Assembly (NCBI RefSeq): GCF_024752305.1
Contig: NZ_JANTHX010000005.1
Span: 453,496 to 517,495 of the forward strand
From: Protaetiibacter mangrovi
GTDB lineage: Bacteria; Actinomycetota; Actinomycetes; Actinomycetales; Microbacteriaceae
Reading direction: 5' to 3'
Length of the DNA: 64,000 nt
The notes beneath the pieces are model-generated. The model was given only the letters and a program-made list of their open reading frames with translations, had not been told where the DNA came from and searched no databases. Both the position numbers and the translations under genes were made by a program. Below, piece after piece: positions 1-8,716 of the stretch. The number at the start of each line of letters is the position of its first letter. Positions within the stretch are counted from its first letter, which is position 1.

Positions 1-365
1 GCAAGCCGGGTGCCTACGAGTTCGTCGAGGGCAGTGCCGAGCAGACCGCGCTCGCCGTCGAGGAGTCGAAGGCGGCGGCGACGTACGCCTACGAGGCCTA
101 CCAGCGGATGCTCGCCGCGGGCATCGCACGCGAGGTGGCGCGCGGGGTGCTGCCCGTGTCGACCTACTCGTCGATGTACGTCACGATGAACTCCCGCTCG
201 CTCATGAACTTCCTCTCGCTGCGCACGAAGCACCCCGAGTCGCACTTCCCCTCGTTCCCGCAGCGCGAGATCGAGATGGTCGCCGAGCAGATGGAGGCCT
301 TCTGGGCCGAGCTCATGCCGCTCACGCACGCCGCCTTCCAGGCGAACGGTCGGGTCGCTCCGTAG
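1..365 (+). CDS. thyX: Flavin-dependent thymidylate synthase, C-terminal part
   Basis: The window opens inside this gene; the reading frame begins at base 3 and runs about 120 codons to a TAG. ThyX makes dTMP from dUMP with methylene-tetrahydrofolate and FAD in the cytosol. The visible part has the family's C-terminal signature: an Arg-rich helix followed by LPVSTYSSMYVTMNSRSLMNF and then LRTKHPESHFP, with the conserved Asn-Ser-Arg and Arg residues that contact dUMP and flavin. The RHRxxSxNExSxR signature would lie before base 1 and is not seen. In related actinobacteria thyX lies near dapA, as here. Identification by family pattern, quite sure. Confidence 0.9.
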   Translation, partial: KPGAYEFVEGSAEQTALAVEESKAAATYAYEAYQRMLAAGIAREVARGVLPVSTYSSMYVTMNSRSLMNFLSLRTKHPESHFPSFPQREIEMVAEQMEAFWAELMPLTHAAFQANGRVAP

Positions 366-396
366 CTGCTCGCCCTCGCACCCGTGGGCCGTCCCC

Positions 397-425
397 CACT
401 CGGGTCTCCTCACACTCGGGTCTCC
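397..425. repeat. Short tandem direct repeat before the left palindrome
   Basis: The 13-mer CACTCGGGTCTCC occurs at 397-409 and again at 413-425; the second copy runs into the left palindromic element. It lies directly behind thyX and may be part of the element's boundary. Confidence 0.6.
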
Positions 426-549
426 CGAATCAAGGAGCCGAGCAACCCGAATCAAGGATCCGGCGTGGCTTGTGTGACCGGTGAGGTCCATGAGACGGAT
501 ACGGAGACTCGCCTCCTCGAGATGGGTTGCTCGACTCCTTGATTCGGGA
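423..549. repeat. 127-bp palindromic element, left copy
   Basis: The outer arms at 423-448 and 524-549 are inverted repeats of 26 bp with one mismatch; the arm begins TCCCGAATCAAGGAG. An inner partial copy of the arm (CCCGAATCAAGGA) follows at 446-458, and a degenerate partner (GAGATGGGTT) lies before the right arm. A second element of the same length and arm sequence lies at 1542-1668, on the far side of the next gene, with an unrelated centre. The form resembles a REP/BIME-like extragenic palindrome or the ends of a cassette. Confidence 0.85.
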
Positions 550-656
550 GTCGACGGATCACCGACCCGCTCCTCCCAGGCTCCAGATGCCGCCGCGTCT
601 CCCCGATTCATCCGGATCGGCCGACGGGACCCGCTGCGACGGCGCACGATCCCGGC

Positions 657-1502
657 ATGAGCCGACTGCAGCAGGTCATCGTCGAGCTGGGCGGCCTGGC
701 TGCGACGTTCGAGTTGCACCGGCGGGGCTTCGGGCGCGAGCGACTCCGGACAGCGGTCCGAGCGGGCGAGATCCGTCGTATCCGGCAAGGCTGGTACATC
801 CTGCCGGAGACACCTGCGGCTCTCGCCGACTGCGCTCGCGTCGGCGGACGCGCGACCTGCATCACCGCCGTCGAGCACGCCGGGCTCTGGGTGCGCGAGC
901 ACGCGGCGGAGATCCACGTCGCGGTCGCCGCGAACGCCTGCCAGCTGCGTGATCCGCATGACTACCGGCGGCGTGACCCGTCCGACGCCGTCGTGCACTG
1001 GACCGACTCCGGCACCGGCGGCACCCGTCTCCGCGCCTCGCTGGCGGATGCGATCCGCGAGCTCGCCGGATGCCGCGGAACCGAGGCGGCGTTCGTCGCG
1101 CTCGAATCCGCGCTCGCGGCCGGCGAGCTCCGCCTGTCGGATGTCCCGCGGATCGTGGCGGGGCTGCCGGCGAGCTCCGCCATCGCGCTGCGCGTCGCGG
1201 ATGCGAAGTCGGCGAGCATCGGCGAATCGACGTTCGTGTTCCGCGGCCGGAGGCTCGGGGTGCGGATCCGCCAGCAGGTGCAGATCGGACCGGACCGGGT
1301 CGACGCGCTGCTCGGCGATCGGCTCGTCGTCGAGATCGACAGCCGGGAGTTCCATGACGTCCAGCGCGACTACGCGCGCGACGCGCGACTGATGGCTCGT
1401 GGTTACCGCGTGATCCGCTTCACCTACCGGCAGGTGATGTTCGGGTGGGAGTCGGTCGAGGCGATCCTGCGGCTGGCGATCGCGCGCGGCGACGCCGCCT
1501 GA
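657..1502 (+). CDS. AbiEi-type winged-helix protein fused to a DUF559 endonuclease-like domain
   Basis: 281 residues. Residues 8-50 look like the winged-helix N-terminus of AbiEi-type antitoxins (LGGLAATFELHRRG then IRRIRQGWYILP), which bind DNA in type IV toxin-antitoxin systems. The C-terminus (about 190-277) resembles DUF559/Vsr-like PD-(D/E)xK nucleases: an acidic run VDALLGDRLVVEIDSREFH (D216, E226, D228) and the RxxxLxxxGYRVIRFTYRQV motif. There is no partner toxin gene (AbiEii nucleotidyltransferase) beside it, so a classical toxin-antitoxin pair is not shown. The gene is alone between two 127-bp palindromic elements, separated from thyX and from the convergent permease gene, which suggests a mobile or recently acquired unit. 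Biological role unknown; DNA binding or cleavage is inferred only from domain resemblance. Confidence 0.8.
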   Translation: MSRLQQVIVELGGLAATFELHRRGFGRERLRTAVRAGEIRRIRQGWYILPETPAALADCARVGGRATCITAVEHAGLWVREHAAEIHVAVAANACQLRDPHDYRRRDPSDAVVHWTDSGTGGTRLRASLADAIRELAGCRGTEAAFVALESALAAGELRLSDVPRIVAGLPASSAIALRVADAKSASIGESTFVFRGRRLGVRIRQQVQIGPDRVDALLGDRLVVEIDSREFHDVQRDYARDARLMARGYRVIRFTYRQVMFGWESVEAILRLAIARGDAA

Positions 1503-1541
1503 CCCTGCGATCCTCCCGCCGGTCGGCGCGCACCGTCCGCA

Positions 1542-1668
1542 TCCCGAATCAAGGAGTCGAGCAACCCGAATCAAGGAACTCGGATTGCGGATGCCCACTT
1601 CGGCCGACTTCAGCCCCACAGGCCACGCCGACTCCTTGAGATGGGTTGCTGGACTCCTTGATTCGGGA
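1542..1668. repeat. 127-bp palindromic element, right copy
   Basis: Outer arms at 1542-1567 and 1643-1668 are 26-bp inverted repeats with one mismatch, nearly identical to the arms of the element at 423-549. An inner copy of the arm start lies at 1565-1577, and TCCTTGAGATGGGTT lies before the right arm. The centre is not similar to the left element, so arms and spacing are conserved rather than the whole sequence. Confidence 0.85.
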
Positions 1669-1745
1669 GGGACCGGACCGGGAGCACCGCGCCGCACCGC
1701 ACCGAACCGAAGCGGCACCGCGTCGCGCCGCGCGCCCCCGGGCCG

Positions 1746-2804
1746 CTACTTCGCGTCCTGGATCGGCATCACGACCTTCTTCACGATCAGTACGAGCGAC
1801 GCCGACACCGGGCACGCGACGAGCGCACCCAGCAGCCCGAGCAGCGTGCCGCCGATGAGCGCCCCGATGAGCACGAGCGATCCGGGGATCTCGATCGCCT
1901 TGCCGACGATGCGCGGCGTGAACACGTAAGCCTCGACCTGCATGTAGACGAGCAGCAGGATGAGGGTCACGAGCCCGGCCGTCGGCGAGGTGAAGAACGC
2001 GACCGTGGTGGCGATGATCGCCGAGATCACCGAACCCACCAACGGGATGAAGGTGATCGGCAGGGCGATGGCGGCCAGGAGTCCGGCGTAGCGCACCCCC
2101 ACCGAGGTCAGCACGATGAAGGTGAAGAGCGCGTTCATGATCGCGAGGATCACCATGCCGTTGAGGTACTTGCCGACGGAGGTGATGATCTGCTCGGCGA
2201 TGTCGCGGAACCCGACGCGCTTGCTGGCAGGCACCAACCGTACGAGCGCGTCCTTCATCTGCTCGTGTCCGATCACGAAGTAGAGCGTCAGCGCGACCAC
2301 GAAGATCACCGAGAAAACCCCGTTGACGACCCCGATGCCGACGCGCAGCGCACCGCCGCCGACGGTCACCCAGAAGTTCGGGTCGGCGAGCGTCTCCTGC
2401 AGCAGCGTCACGAAGCCGGCGAGCGCACCGCCGAGCGAGTCATTGAGCGAGACGAACCAGTCCTGCTCCTCGATCTGATCGAGCCCCTCCGGCAGGTACG
2501 CGATGAGCTTGCCGAGCTCGTCGACGACCACCGGCATGATCAGCCACACGAGCAGGGCCACGAACAGCAGGAACCCGGCGAGCACGATGAGCAGCGCTAC
2601 CACCTTCGACACCCCCATCCGCTCGAGTCGCCACACGATGGGCTTGAGGCCGAGGGAGATGAACAACGCGAGGAAGATCAGCGTCAGCGCCTGCGCGAGC
2701 GAGGCCACGGCGAAGCCGAGCGCCAGGGCGAGCAGCACCCCCGTCGCGGCGATGAATCCGAAGCGGAAGGGGCCTGCCTGCAGCAGGCGGGGAGTGGTGT
2801 CCAT
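1746..2804 (-). CDS. AI-2E family transporter (multi-pass permease)
   Basis: 352 residues from an ATG at 2804 preceded by an AAAGG ribosome site; the longer open frame upstream has no family resemblance. The protein has about seven or eight hydrophobic segments (for example GVLLALALGFAVASL, VVALLIVLAGFLLFVALL, GLLAAIALPITFIPLVG) and the C-terminal pattern VYMQVEAYVFTPRIVGKAIEIPGSL, typical of the AI-2E/PerM/YhhT family. Members are predicted exporters of small molecules or Na+/H+ antiporters; substrate here is unknown. It is convergent with the AbiEi/DUF559 gene and divergent from dapA. Confidence 0.88.
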   Translation of the reverse strand: MDTTPRLLQAGPFRFGFIAATGVLLALALGFAVASLAQALTLIFLALFISLGLKPIVWRLERMGVSKVVALLIVLAGFLLFVALLVWLIMPVVVDELGKLIAYLPEGLDQIEEQDWFVSLNDSLGGALAGFVTLLQETLADPNFWVTVGGGALRVGIGVVNGVFSVIFVVALTLYFVIGHEQMKDALVRLVPASKRVGFRDIAEQIITSVGKYLNGMVILAIMNALFTFIVLTSVGVRYAGLLAAIALPITFIPLVGSVISAIIATTVAFFTSPTAGLVTLILLLVYMQVEAYVFTPRIVGKAIEIPGSLVLIGALIGGTLLGLLGALVACPVSASLVLIVKKVVMPIQDAK

Positions 2805-2882
2805 GGTTCTGCCTTTCCGGATGCTGGTGCTCACCCTAGGGCCGTCGACCGGCGGCCCGTGAAGCGGCGGCGGCCCACCCGC

Positions 2883-2888
2883 TAGCCT
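2883..2888 (+). promoter_or_regulatory. -10 element of dapA (leaderless)
   Basis: TAGCCT ends 7 nt before the GTG start of dapA, so transcription should begin at or next to the start codon. Confidence 0.65.
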
Positions 2889-2895
2889 GTAGACC

Positions 2896-3873
2896 GTGTC
2901 GACGTCAGAGAACCCCTTCGGACAGGTGCTCGTCGCGCTCGTGACCCCGTTCACGGCCGACGGCGAGGTGGACTGGTCCGACGTCGAGAAGCACATCGAG
3001 CACCTCGTCACCCACGGCGCCGACGGCATCGTGGTCACCGGCACGACCGGCGAGACCTCCACGCTCACCGACCCCGAGAAGGTGCGCCTCGTCGAGGTCG
3101 CGAAGGATGTCGCGGCCGGCCGCGCGAAGGTCATCACGGGCGGCGGCTCTAACGAGACCGCGCACGCCATCGAGCTCTACAAGAAGAGCGAGAAGGCGGG
3201 CGCCGACGGCATCATGATCGTCACCCCGTACTACAACAAACCCACCCAGGCGGGCATCCTCACCCACTTCCGGATGGTGGCCGACGCCACCGACCTGCCG
3301 GTGATCCTCTACGACATCCCGGGCCGCACCGGGGTGCCGATCAAGTACGAGACGATCCTGCGCGCCTCGAAGCACCCCAACATCCGCGCCGTGAAGGACG
3401 CCAAGGGCGACCTCTCGGAGGTCAGCCGGGTGATGAACCAGACCGACCTGCTGTACTTCGCGGGCGACGATGCGAACGCGCTGCCGACCCTCGCGATCGG
3501 CGGCACCGGCCTCATCGGCGTCACCGCGAACATCGCCCCGGCGCCGTACCGCACGATGGTCGACGCCGTGAACGGCAACGACCTGCGCACCGCGACCGAG
3601 GCGCACCGCGCGCTCGAGCCGCTCGTGCGCGCCACCATGACGCACGTGCCCGGCACGGTCGCGACCAAGTACATCCTGCACGGCCTCGGCCGCATCTCGA
3701 GCCCGCGCGTGCGCCTGCCGCTCGTCGGTCCCGAGGAGTCGGAGGCCGCCCTCATCGAAGACGAGATCGCCCTCGTGAAGCACATCGACGGCGTCGACTT
3801 CAGCAACTTCCGCCCCGACCGCAACGCAGCCGCCGGTGGCGCGCTGCCGAAGGTCGCCGGCACCACGCGTTGA
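2896..3873 (+). CDS. dapA: 4-hydroxy-tetrahydrodipicolinate synthase
   Basis: Condenses pyruvate with aspartate semialdehyde, the first committed step to diaminopimelate and lysine, in the cytosol. 325 residues, slightly longer than the usual 290-300 because of a C-terminal tail. Visible catalytic residues: the TGTTGE motif (Thr50-Thr51), Tyr139 in YDIPGRTG, and the Schiff-base Lys167 in RAVKDAKG. The GTG at 2896 is chosen because a TAGCCT -10 lies 7 nt upstream and no ribosome site is seen, so the mRNA is probably leaderless. RNase J follows after 20 nt, a common pairing in actinobacteria, so they are probably co-transcribed. Confidence 0.97.
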   Translation: MSTSENPFGQVLVALVTPFTADGEVDWSDVEKHIEHLVTHGADGIVVTGTTGETSTLTDPEKVRLVEVAKDVAAGRAKVITGGGSNETAHAIELYKKSEKAGADGIMIVTPYYNKPTQAGILTHFRMVADATDLPVILYDIPGRTGVPIKYETILRASKHPNIRAVKDAKGDLSEVSRVMNQTDLLYFAGDDANALPTLAIGGTGLIGVTANIAPAPYRTMVDAVNGNDLRTATEAHRALEPLVRATMTHVPGTVATKYILHGLGRISSPRVRLPLVGPEESEAALIEDEIALVKHIDGVDFSNFRPDRNAAAGGALPKVAGTTR

Positions 3874-3893
3874 GCACTACCTAAGGAGGCCGC

Positions 3894-5570
3894 ATGGCCA
3901 TCGACGTCGTCGCGCCGCCGGAGCTCGCCTCCGGCACCCTGCGCGTCATCCCCCTCGGCGGGGTCGGAGAGATCGGCCGCAACATGACGGCCTACGAGAT
4001 CGACGGCAAGCTGCTGATCGTCGACTGCGGGGTGCTGTTCCCCGAGGAGAACCACCCCGGCGTCGACCTGATCCTGCCGGACTTCGATCCGATCCGCGCG
4101 CGCCTCGACGACGTCGTGGCGGTCGTGCTCACGCACGGGCACGAGGACCACATCGGGGCGGTGCCGTACCTGCTGAAGCTGCGCGGCGACATCCCGCTCT
4201 ACGGCTCGAAGCTCACGCTCGCGCTCGTCGAGGCGAAGCTCCGGGAGCACCGCATCGCGCCCGTGACGAACGTGGTCGCCGAGGGCGGCCGGGCGGACCT
4301 CGGCCCGTTCACGCTCGAGTTCGTCGCCGTCAACCACTCCATCCCGGATGCGCTGGCCGTCGTCGTGCGCACCGCCGCCGGTCTCGTGCTGCACACGGGC
4401 GACTTCAAGATGGACCAGCTGCCGCTGGATGGGCGCATCACCGACCTGCGCGCCTTCGCGCGCCTCGGGGAGGAGGGCGTCGACCTGTTCCTGCCCGACT
4501 CGACGAACGCCGACGTGCCGGGCTTCACGGCGCTCGAGCGCGAGATCGGACCCGTCATCGAGCGGGTCATCGCGAAGGCGCCCAAGCGCGTCGTGGTGGC
4601 GAGCTTCTCGAGCCACGTGCACCGCGTGCAGCAGGTGCTCGACGCGGCGGTGGCGAACGGTCGCGTCGTCGCCCTCGTCGGGCGCTCGATGGTGCGCAAC
4701 ATGGGCATCGCCGCCGACCTCGGCTACCTGCAGGTGCCCGAGGGCGTGCTCGTCGACCTCAAGACCGCCCTCGAGCTGCCGGACGACCGCGTCGTGTTCA
4801 TGAGCACCGGATCGCAGGGCGAGCCGATGGCGGTGCTCGCCCGCATGGCCAACAACGACCACCGCATCGAGGTGGGCCAGGGCGACACCGTGATCCTGGC
4901 GTCGAGCCTGATCCCCGGCAACGAGAACGCCGTCTACCGCGTCATCAACGGCCTGACGAAGCTCGGCGCCAACGTCGTGCACAAGGGCAACGCGCGCGTG
5001 CACGTCTCGGGTCACGCGGCCGCGGGGGAGCTGCTCTACTGCTACAACATCGTGCGACCGAGGAACGTGTTCCCGGTGCACGGCGAGTACCGCATGCTGA
5101 CGGCGTCCGCCGATCTCGCGGTGGAGACCGGCGTGCCGCGCGAGCGCACGATCGTCGGCGAGAACGGCGTCGTGATCGACCTGGCGGACGGCCTCGCCCG
5201 GGTCGTCGGGCAGCTCGACGTCGGCTACGTCTACGTCGACGGCTCGACCGTCGGCGAGATCACGGATGCCGACCTCAAGGACCGCCGCATCCTCGCGGAG
5301 GAGGGCTTCATCTCGATCTTCGTCGCCGTCGACCGCCAGACGGGTCGCGCGATCGTCGGACCCGAGATCCAGGCCCGCGGTTTCGCGGAGGACGAGTCGG
5401 TGTTCGACGATGTGCGGCCGCAGATCGTCGCCGCGCTCGCCGAGGCCGCGCGCAACGGCGTCACCGACCAGCACGGCTACAGCCAGGCCGTCCGTCGCAC
5501 GGTCGGTCGCTGGGTGAACACGCAGCACCGCCGCCGCCCGATGATCATCCCGGTCGTCATCGAGGCGTGA
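3894..5570 (+). CDS. rnj: Ribonuclease J
   Basis: 558 residues, the normal length. Metallo-beta-lactamase/beta-CASP nuclease that processes and degrades RNA by endonuclease and 5'-3' exonuclease action. The zinc-binding HGHEDHIG motif lies at residues 81-88, the HTGDFKMD motif near 165, and the beta-CASP part carries MSTGSQGEPM and the HVSGHAAAGEL motif. The C-terminal domain after about residue 450 fits the family. The ATG follows a strong TAAGGAGG site, unlike the leaderless dapA directly upstream, consistent with a downstream gene of a dapA-rnj operon. Confidence 0.97.
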   Translation: MAIDVVAPPELASGTLRVIPLGGVGEIGRNMTAYEIDGKLLIVDCGVLFPEENHPGVDLILPDFDPIRARLDDVVAVVLTHGHEDHIGAVPYLLKLRGDIPLYGSKLTLALVEAKLREHRIAPVTNVVAEGGRADLGPFTLEFVAVNHSIPDALAVVVRTAAGLVLHTGDFKMDQLPLDGRITDLRAFARLGEEGVDLFLPDSTNADVPGFTALEREIGPVIERVIAKAPKRVVVASFSSHVHRVQQVLDAAVANGRVVALVGRSMVRNMGIAADLGYLQVPEGVLVDLKTALELPDDRVVFMSTGSQGEPMAVLARMANNDHRIEVGQGDTVILASSLIPGNENAVYRVINGLTKLGANVVHKGNARVHVSGHAAAGELLYCYNIVRPRNVFPVHGEYRMLTASADLAVETGVPRERTIVGENGVVIDLADGLARVVGQLDVGYVYVDGSTVGEITDADLKDRRILAEEGFISIFVAVDRQTGRAIVGPEIQARGFAEDESVFDDVRPQIVAALAEAARNGVTDQHGYSQAVRRTVGRWVNTQHRRRPMIIPVVIEA

Positions 5571-5766
5571 CCACTCGGGGACGACCCCGACCGCACCCTG
5601 AATCCACCCCGAGGATGACGTCGCGTCCGTGTCGGCTCGCCTAGCGTGAGCACCGGGCGACGCTCGACCGCCACCGAACGTTGGGATGCGGTCGCTCCGC
5701 GTCGCTGCTTGCCTGGGAGGGGTCGCGTCGCGAGGCGCGGCCCTCCGTACGTGGACAGGAGGACGC
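5571..5766 (+). promoter_or_regulatory. Intergenic region with possible promoter for the export operon
   Basis: No gene is seen in these 196 bases. TAGCGT at 5642-5647 is a plausible -10 element, which would give an untranslated leader of about 110 nt before the GTG at 5767. No clear -35 or terminator was found. Confidence 0.35.
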
Positions 5767-6726
5767 GTGTCGATCGCGCGCCGATGGGTGTTCCCCATCA
5801 TCTGGATGGTCATCTTCGCGGTCATCGGTGCCGCCCTCGTCAAGATCGCGTTCTTCCCGGACGCGTCCGCGCAGGGATCGGACGGGCTCGAGCCCACCGG
5901 TCAGGTGCTCGACCCGCAGGTTCCGGTGACGGTCGGCACCATTCGCAACGACGTGGTGCTCGACGGCACGGTCGCGGCCGACGCGCCGACGCCGGCGCGC
6001 GCCGCGATCTCCGGCGAGGTGCGGAAGGTGTCGGCCGCCGTCGGGCAGCACGTCGACGCCGGGGCGGAGCTGGCGCAGATCCGCGGCGTGAACGACGACG
6101 GCACGAACCGCTGGTCGATCCTGACCGCGCCCATCGCCGGCACGCTCACGAGCTTCGACCTGCTCGTCGGGCAGCAGGTCGGGCTCGGCGACTCTCTCGC
6201 CCAGGTCTCACCCGGCACCTTCGGCGTCACCGCGACGCTCGCCCCCGAGCAGCAGTACCGCCTGCTCCAGCAGCCCACCGAGGCCGAGGTCGCGATCACG
6301 GGCGGTCCCGCCCCGTTCACCTGCACGGGCCTCACCATCACCGCGGCGACCACCGGCGGCACCGGATCCGACGGAGGCGGCCAGGGCTCGTCGGGTCCCG
6401 TCGTGCGATGCGCGGTCCCGGCCGAGGTGCAGGTCTTCACGGGGCTCACGGCGAAGGTCACGATCGCCGGCGGCATCGCCGAGAACGTGCTCACCTTGCC
6501 GCTCACCGCCGTCGAGGGGGCCGCGGGCACCGGGACCGTGTACCTCGTCGGGCCGGACGGGGAGCCGGTCGCGACGCCCGTCACGCTGGGGATGAACGAC
6601 GGGGCGAGCGTGGAGATCACCGGCGGTCTCGCGGAGGGCGACCTCGTGCTGCAGTTCGTGCCCGGCGCTCCCGCCGACGACGGTTCGGGTGCCGTCGACG
6701 GCGGCTTCGTGGTCAAGGGCGGCTGA
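5767..6726 (+). CDS. Membrane-fusion (HlyD/MacA-like) adaptor of an ABC export system
   Basis: 319 residues. The GTG at 5767 is preceded by a CAGGAGGA ribosome site; longer upstream starts lack one. One N-terminal transmembrane segment (VFPIIWMVIFAVIGAALV) anchors an extracytoplasmic part with a biotinyl-lipoyl-like hairpin (ISGEVRKVSAAVGQHVDAGAELAQI, later APIAGTLTSFDLLVGQQV) and a C-terminal barrel (LTLPLTAVEGAAGTGTVYLVGPDGEPV, then VEITGGLAEGDLVL). It starts a three-gene set with an ATPase and a permease, the usual MacAB-like arrangement in Gram-positive bacteria. The exported substrate (peptide, antibiotic or lipid) cannot be told from sequence. Confidence 0.85.
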   Translation: MSIARRWVFPIIWMVIFAVIGAALVKIAFFPDASAQGSDGLEPTGQVLDPQVPVTVGTIRNDVVLDGTVAADAPTPARAAISGEVRKVSAAVGQHVDAGAELAQIRGVNDDGTNRWSILTAPIAGTLTSFDLLVGQQVGLGDSLAQVSPGTFGVTATLAPEQQYRLLQQPTEAEVAITGGPAPFTCTGLTITAATTGGTGSDGGGQGSSGPVVRCAVPAEVQVFTGLTAKVTIAGGIAENVLTLPLTAVEGAAGTGTVYLVGPDGEPVATPVTLGMNDGASVEITGGLAEGDLVLQFVPGAPADDGSGAVDGGFVVKGG

Positions 6727-6730
6727 GCGG

Positions 6731-7438
6731 ATGGCGCTCCTGCGTCTCGACGGCGTCGCGCGCAGCGTGCAGCTGCCCGACCTGACGACCCTCGAGATCC
6801 TCCGCTCGATCGACCTCGAGGTGGAGGTCGGCGATCATCTCTCGATCGTCGGCCGCTCCGGATCGGGGAAGTCGACCCTCCTGAACCTGCTGGGCCTGCT
6901 CGACGCCCCGACGGCGGGCCGGCTGTTCTTCGACGACGTGCCCCTGGAGCGCCTGCGCGGCGCGGCCCGCGACCGCCGCCGCGGCCGGGACATCGGGTTC
7001 ATCTTCCAGCAGTTCAACCTGCTCCCCGGGCGCACCGCCCTCGAGAACGTCGCCACGCCGCTGCTCTACGCCCACGACCGCGGTTTCTGGCGACGCGAGC
7101 GCCTCGCGGCCGAGATGCTCGAGCGCGTCGGCCTCGGCGACCGGCTGCACTCGTTCCCGACCCAGCTCTCGGGCGGCGAGCAGCAGCGCGTCGCGATCGC
7201 CCGCGCGCTCGTGCGGGGCCCGCGCCTCATCCTCGCCGACGAGCCGACCGGCGCGCTCGACGTCGAGACGGGGGCCCGGGTCATGGCGCTGCTCGACGAC
7301 ATCGCCGAGCAGTCGGGGGCGGCGCTCATCACCATCACGCACGATCCGAACGTCGCCTCGCTCGCCCGCAGGCACTACCGCCTCGACCAGGGCGTGCTCA
7401 CCGCCGTCGCCACGGCGTCCACGGGGGTGACCGCGTGA
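6731..7438 (+). CDS. ABC transporter ATP-binding protein (MacB/LolD type)
   Basis: 235 residues from ATG 6731, 4 nt after the adaptor gene's stop. Walker [10 protein letters not shown] at residues 41-49, Q-loop in [17 protein letters not shown], signature LSGGEQQR, Walker [13 protein letters not shown] and the switch His in TITHDPN. The [13 protein letters not shown] context and the EPTGALD form are characteristic of the macrolide/lipoprotein (MacB, LolD, FtsE) subfamily. It powers the permease encoded next, whose start overlaps this stop by 4 nt (GTGA), so the two are translationally coupled. Confidence 0.95.
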   Translation: MALLRLDGVARSVQLPDLTTLEILRSIDLEVEVGDHLSIVGRSGSGKSTLLNLLGLLDAPTAGRLFFDDVPLERLRGAARDRRRGRDIGFIFQQFNLLPGRTALENVATPLLYAHDRGFWRRERLAAEMLERVGLGDRLHSFPTQLSGGEQQRVAIARALVRGPRLILADEPTGALDVETGARVMALLDDIAEQSGAALITITHDPNVASLARRHYRLDQGVLTAVATASTGVTA

Positions 7439-8661
7439 GACTGGTCACCGGATTCGTCGGCGCCGTCGTCGAGGCATGGACGGAGTTGCGCATCCATCGC
7501 ACCCGCGTGCTGCTGAGCCTTGTCGGAGTCGGCATCGCGATCGCCGCGCTGACGCTCGTCGCGGCTCTCGGCGGCATGGTGCAGCAGTCGCAGACCGAGA
7601 CCTTCGAGCGGCAGAGCGGACGCCCCGCACTGCTCTCGATCAACGCGTACAACCCGACGACGGGTGATGCACCGGATGCCGCGACCATGCGGCAGGCGTT
7701 CGCGGCGGCGATGGAGCGTTACGGCATCGACTACTCGAGCCGCGTCTCCTACGGGCAGTGGCGCATCCAGCTGCCCGACGGGGTGACGGATGCGAGCGTC
7801 ACCGCCGTCGACGCCGACTACGGCACGATGCACCGGGTGCAGCTCGCCCAGGGGCGCTGGTTCACGGACCGCGACGAGTTGCGGCTCGCCCCGGCCGTCA
7901 TCGTCAACGAGTACCTCTGGAACCGCATCGGCGCTCCGGCGCTCGCCTCGCATCCCACCCTCGAGCTGCCGGGCGACCCGGGCACGACCGCGGTGATCGT
8001 CGGCGTCACGCCCTCGCCGGTCTACGACGAGTGGCCCTCGCTCTATGTACTGGAGACGGCCTACGAGGCTCGCCAGGCACCGGGGGACCAGCAGCTGTAC
8101 GGTCCGCCGAACTACGAGGCCTGGGTGCCGCCGGAGCTCGCCGACCAGCTCACCGGACTCGTGCAGGCCGACATCGGCGGCTCGCTCGGAGAGGGATGGG
8201 AGGCGAGCGTCAGCCGTCAGGACTACCTGGCGTGGGGCGGCGACTACGACCCGCTGCTGCCGCTGAAGCTCATGGTGGGCGGCGTCGCCGGGCTCATCCT
8301 GCTGCTCGGCGCGCTGGGGCTGCTCACCATCTCGCTCGTGACCGTGCGGTACCGCATCCGCGAGATCGGCATCCGTCGCAGCTTCGGCGCCACAGGCGGC
8401 CGCGTGTTCTTCGCGGTGATGATGGAGTCGGTCGTGGCGACGTTCGTGGCCGGCGGCGTCGGCGTGCTCGCGGCCGTGCTGCTCAGCCGACTCGACGTCG
8501 TGCGCGAGTACCTGCTGCAGGGGGCGCAGGACACGCCGCCCTTCCCGTGGGAGGCGGTCGCGATCGGCCTCGGGTCGGCGACGGTCGTCGGCGCGCTCGC
8601 GGGGCTGCTGCCCGCGCTCGTCGCGGTCCGCGTCAAGGTGATCGACGCGATCCGGCTCTAG
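7435..8661 (+). CDS. ABC transporter permease (MacB/FtsX type)
   Basis: 408 residues. Topology is that of MacB-like permeases: one N-terminal membrane helix ([23 protein letters not shown]), a large extracytoplasmic domain (about 50-270), then three C-terminal helices ([67 protein letters not shown]). The cytoplasmic loop [21 protein letters not shown] is the family's coupling region to the ATPase. Last gene of the three-gene export operon; a GC-rich hairpin at 8683-8700 follows. Confidence 0.93.
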   Translation: MRLVTGFVGAVVEAWTELRIHRTRVLLSLVGVGIAIAALTLVAALGGMVQQSQTETFERQSGRPALLSINAYNPTTGDAPDAATMRQAFAAAMERYGIDYSSRVSYGQWRIQLPDGVTDASVTAVDADYGTMHRVQLAQGRWFTDRDELRLAPAVIVNEYLWNRIGAPALASHPTLELPGDPGTTAVIVGVTPSPVYDEWPSLYVLETAYEARQAPGDQQLYGPPNYEAWVPPELADQLTGLVQADIGGSLGEGWEASVSRQDYLAWGGDYDPLLPLKLMVGGVAGLILLLGALGLLTISLVTVRYRIREIGIRRSFGATGGRVFFAVMMESVVATFVAGGVGVLAAVLLSRLDVVREYLLQGAQDTPPFPWEAVAIGLGSATVVGALAGLLPALVAVRVKVIDAIRL

Positions 8662-8682
8662 CGTTCGTCGGGTGTCGCTCCC

Positions 8683-8700
8683 CGGGGGCGTCGGCCCCCG
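8683..8700 (+). terminator. GC hairpin after the export operon
   Basis: Perfect 7-bp inverted repeat CGGGGGC/GCCCCCG with a GTCG loop between the permease gene and ftsK. There is no U-tract, so it is a weak or Rho-assisted terminator at best, and it directly precedes the ftsK -10 element. Confidence 0.45.
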
Positions 8701-8704
8701 CGGA

Positions 8705-8710
8705 TACCGT
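8705..8710 (+). promoter_or_regulatory. -10 element of ftsK (leaderless)
   Basis: TACCGT ends 6 nt before the ATG at 8717. Confidence 0.55.
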
Positions 8711-8716
8711 GAACGC

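Noticed and set aside
423..1668. Insertion sequence or transposon around the AbiEi/DUF559 gene
   Set aside because: No transposase and no target-site duplication that I can see; kept only as palindromic elements.
2265..2885. Plus-strand frame of 206 codons opposite the AI-2E permease
   Set aside because: Very charged (Glu/Arg/His) antisense frame; the permease reading has clear membrane helices.
3309..5897. Open frame of 862 codons on the minus strand across dapA and rnj
   Set aside because: Antisense shadow of two certain genes; His/Asp/Arg-rich composition typical of high-GC out-of-phase reading.
5646..6785. Plus-strand frame of 379 codons starting at GTG 5646
   Set aside because: Out-of-frame reading of the adaptor gene, Arg-rich without domains, although TAGCGT lies near its start.
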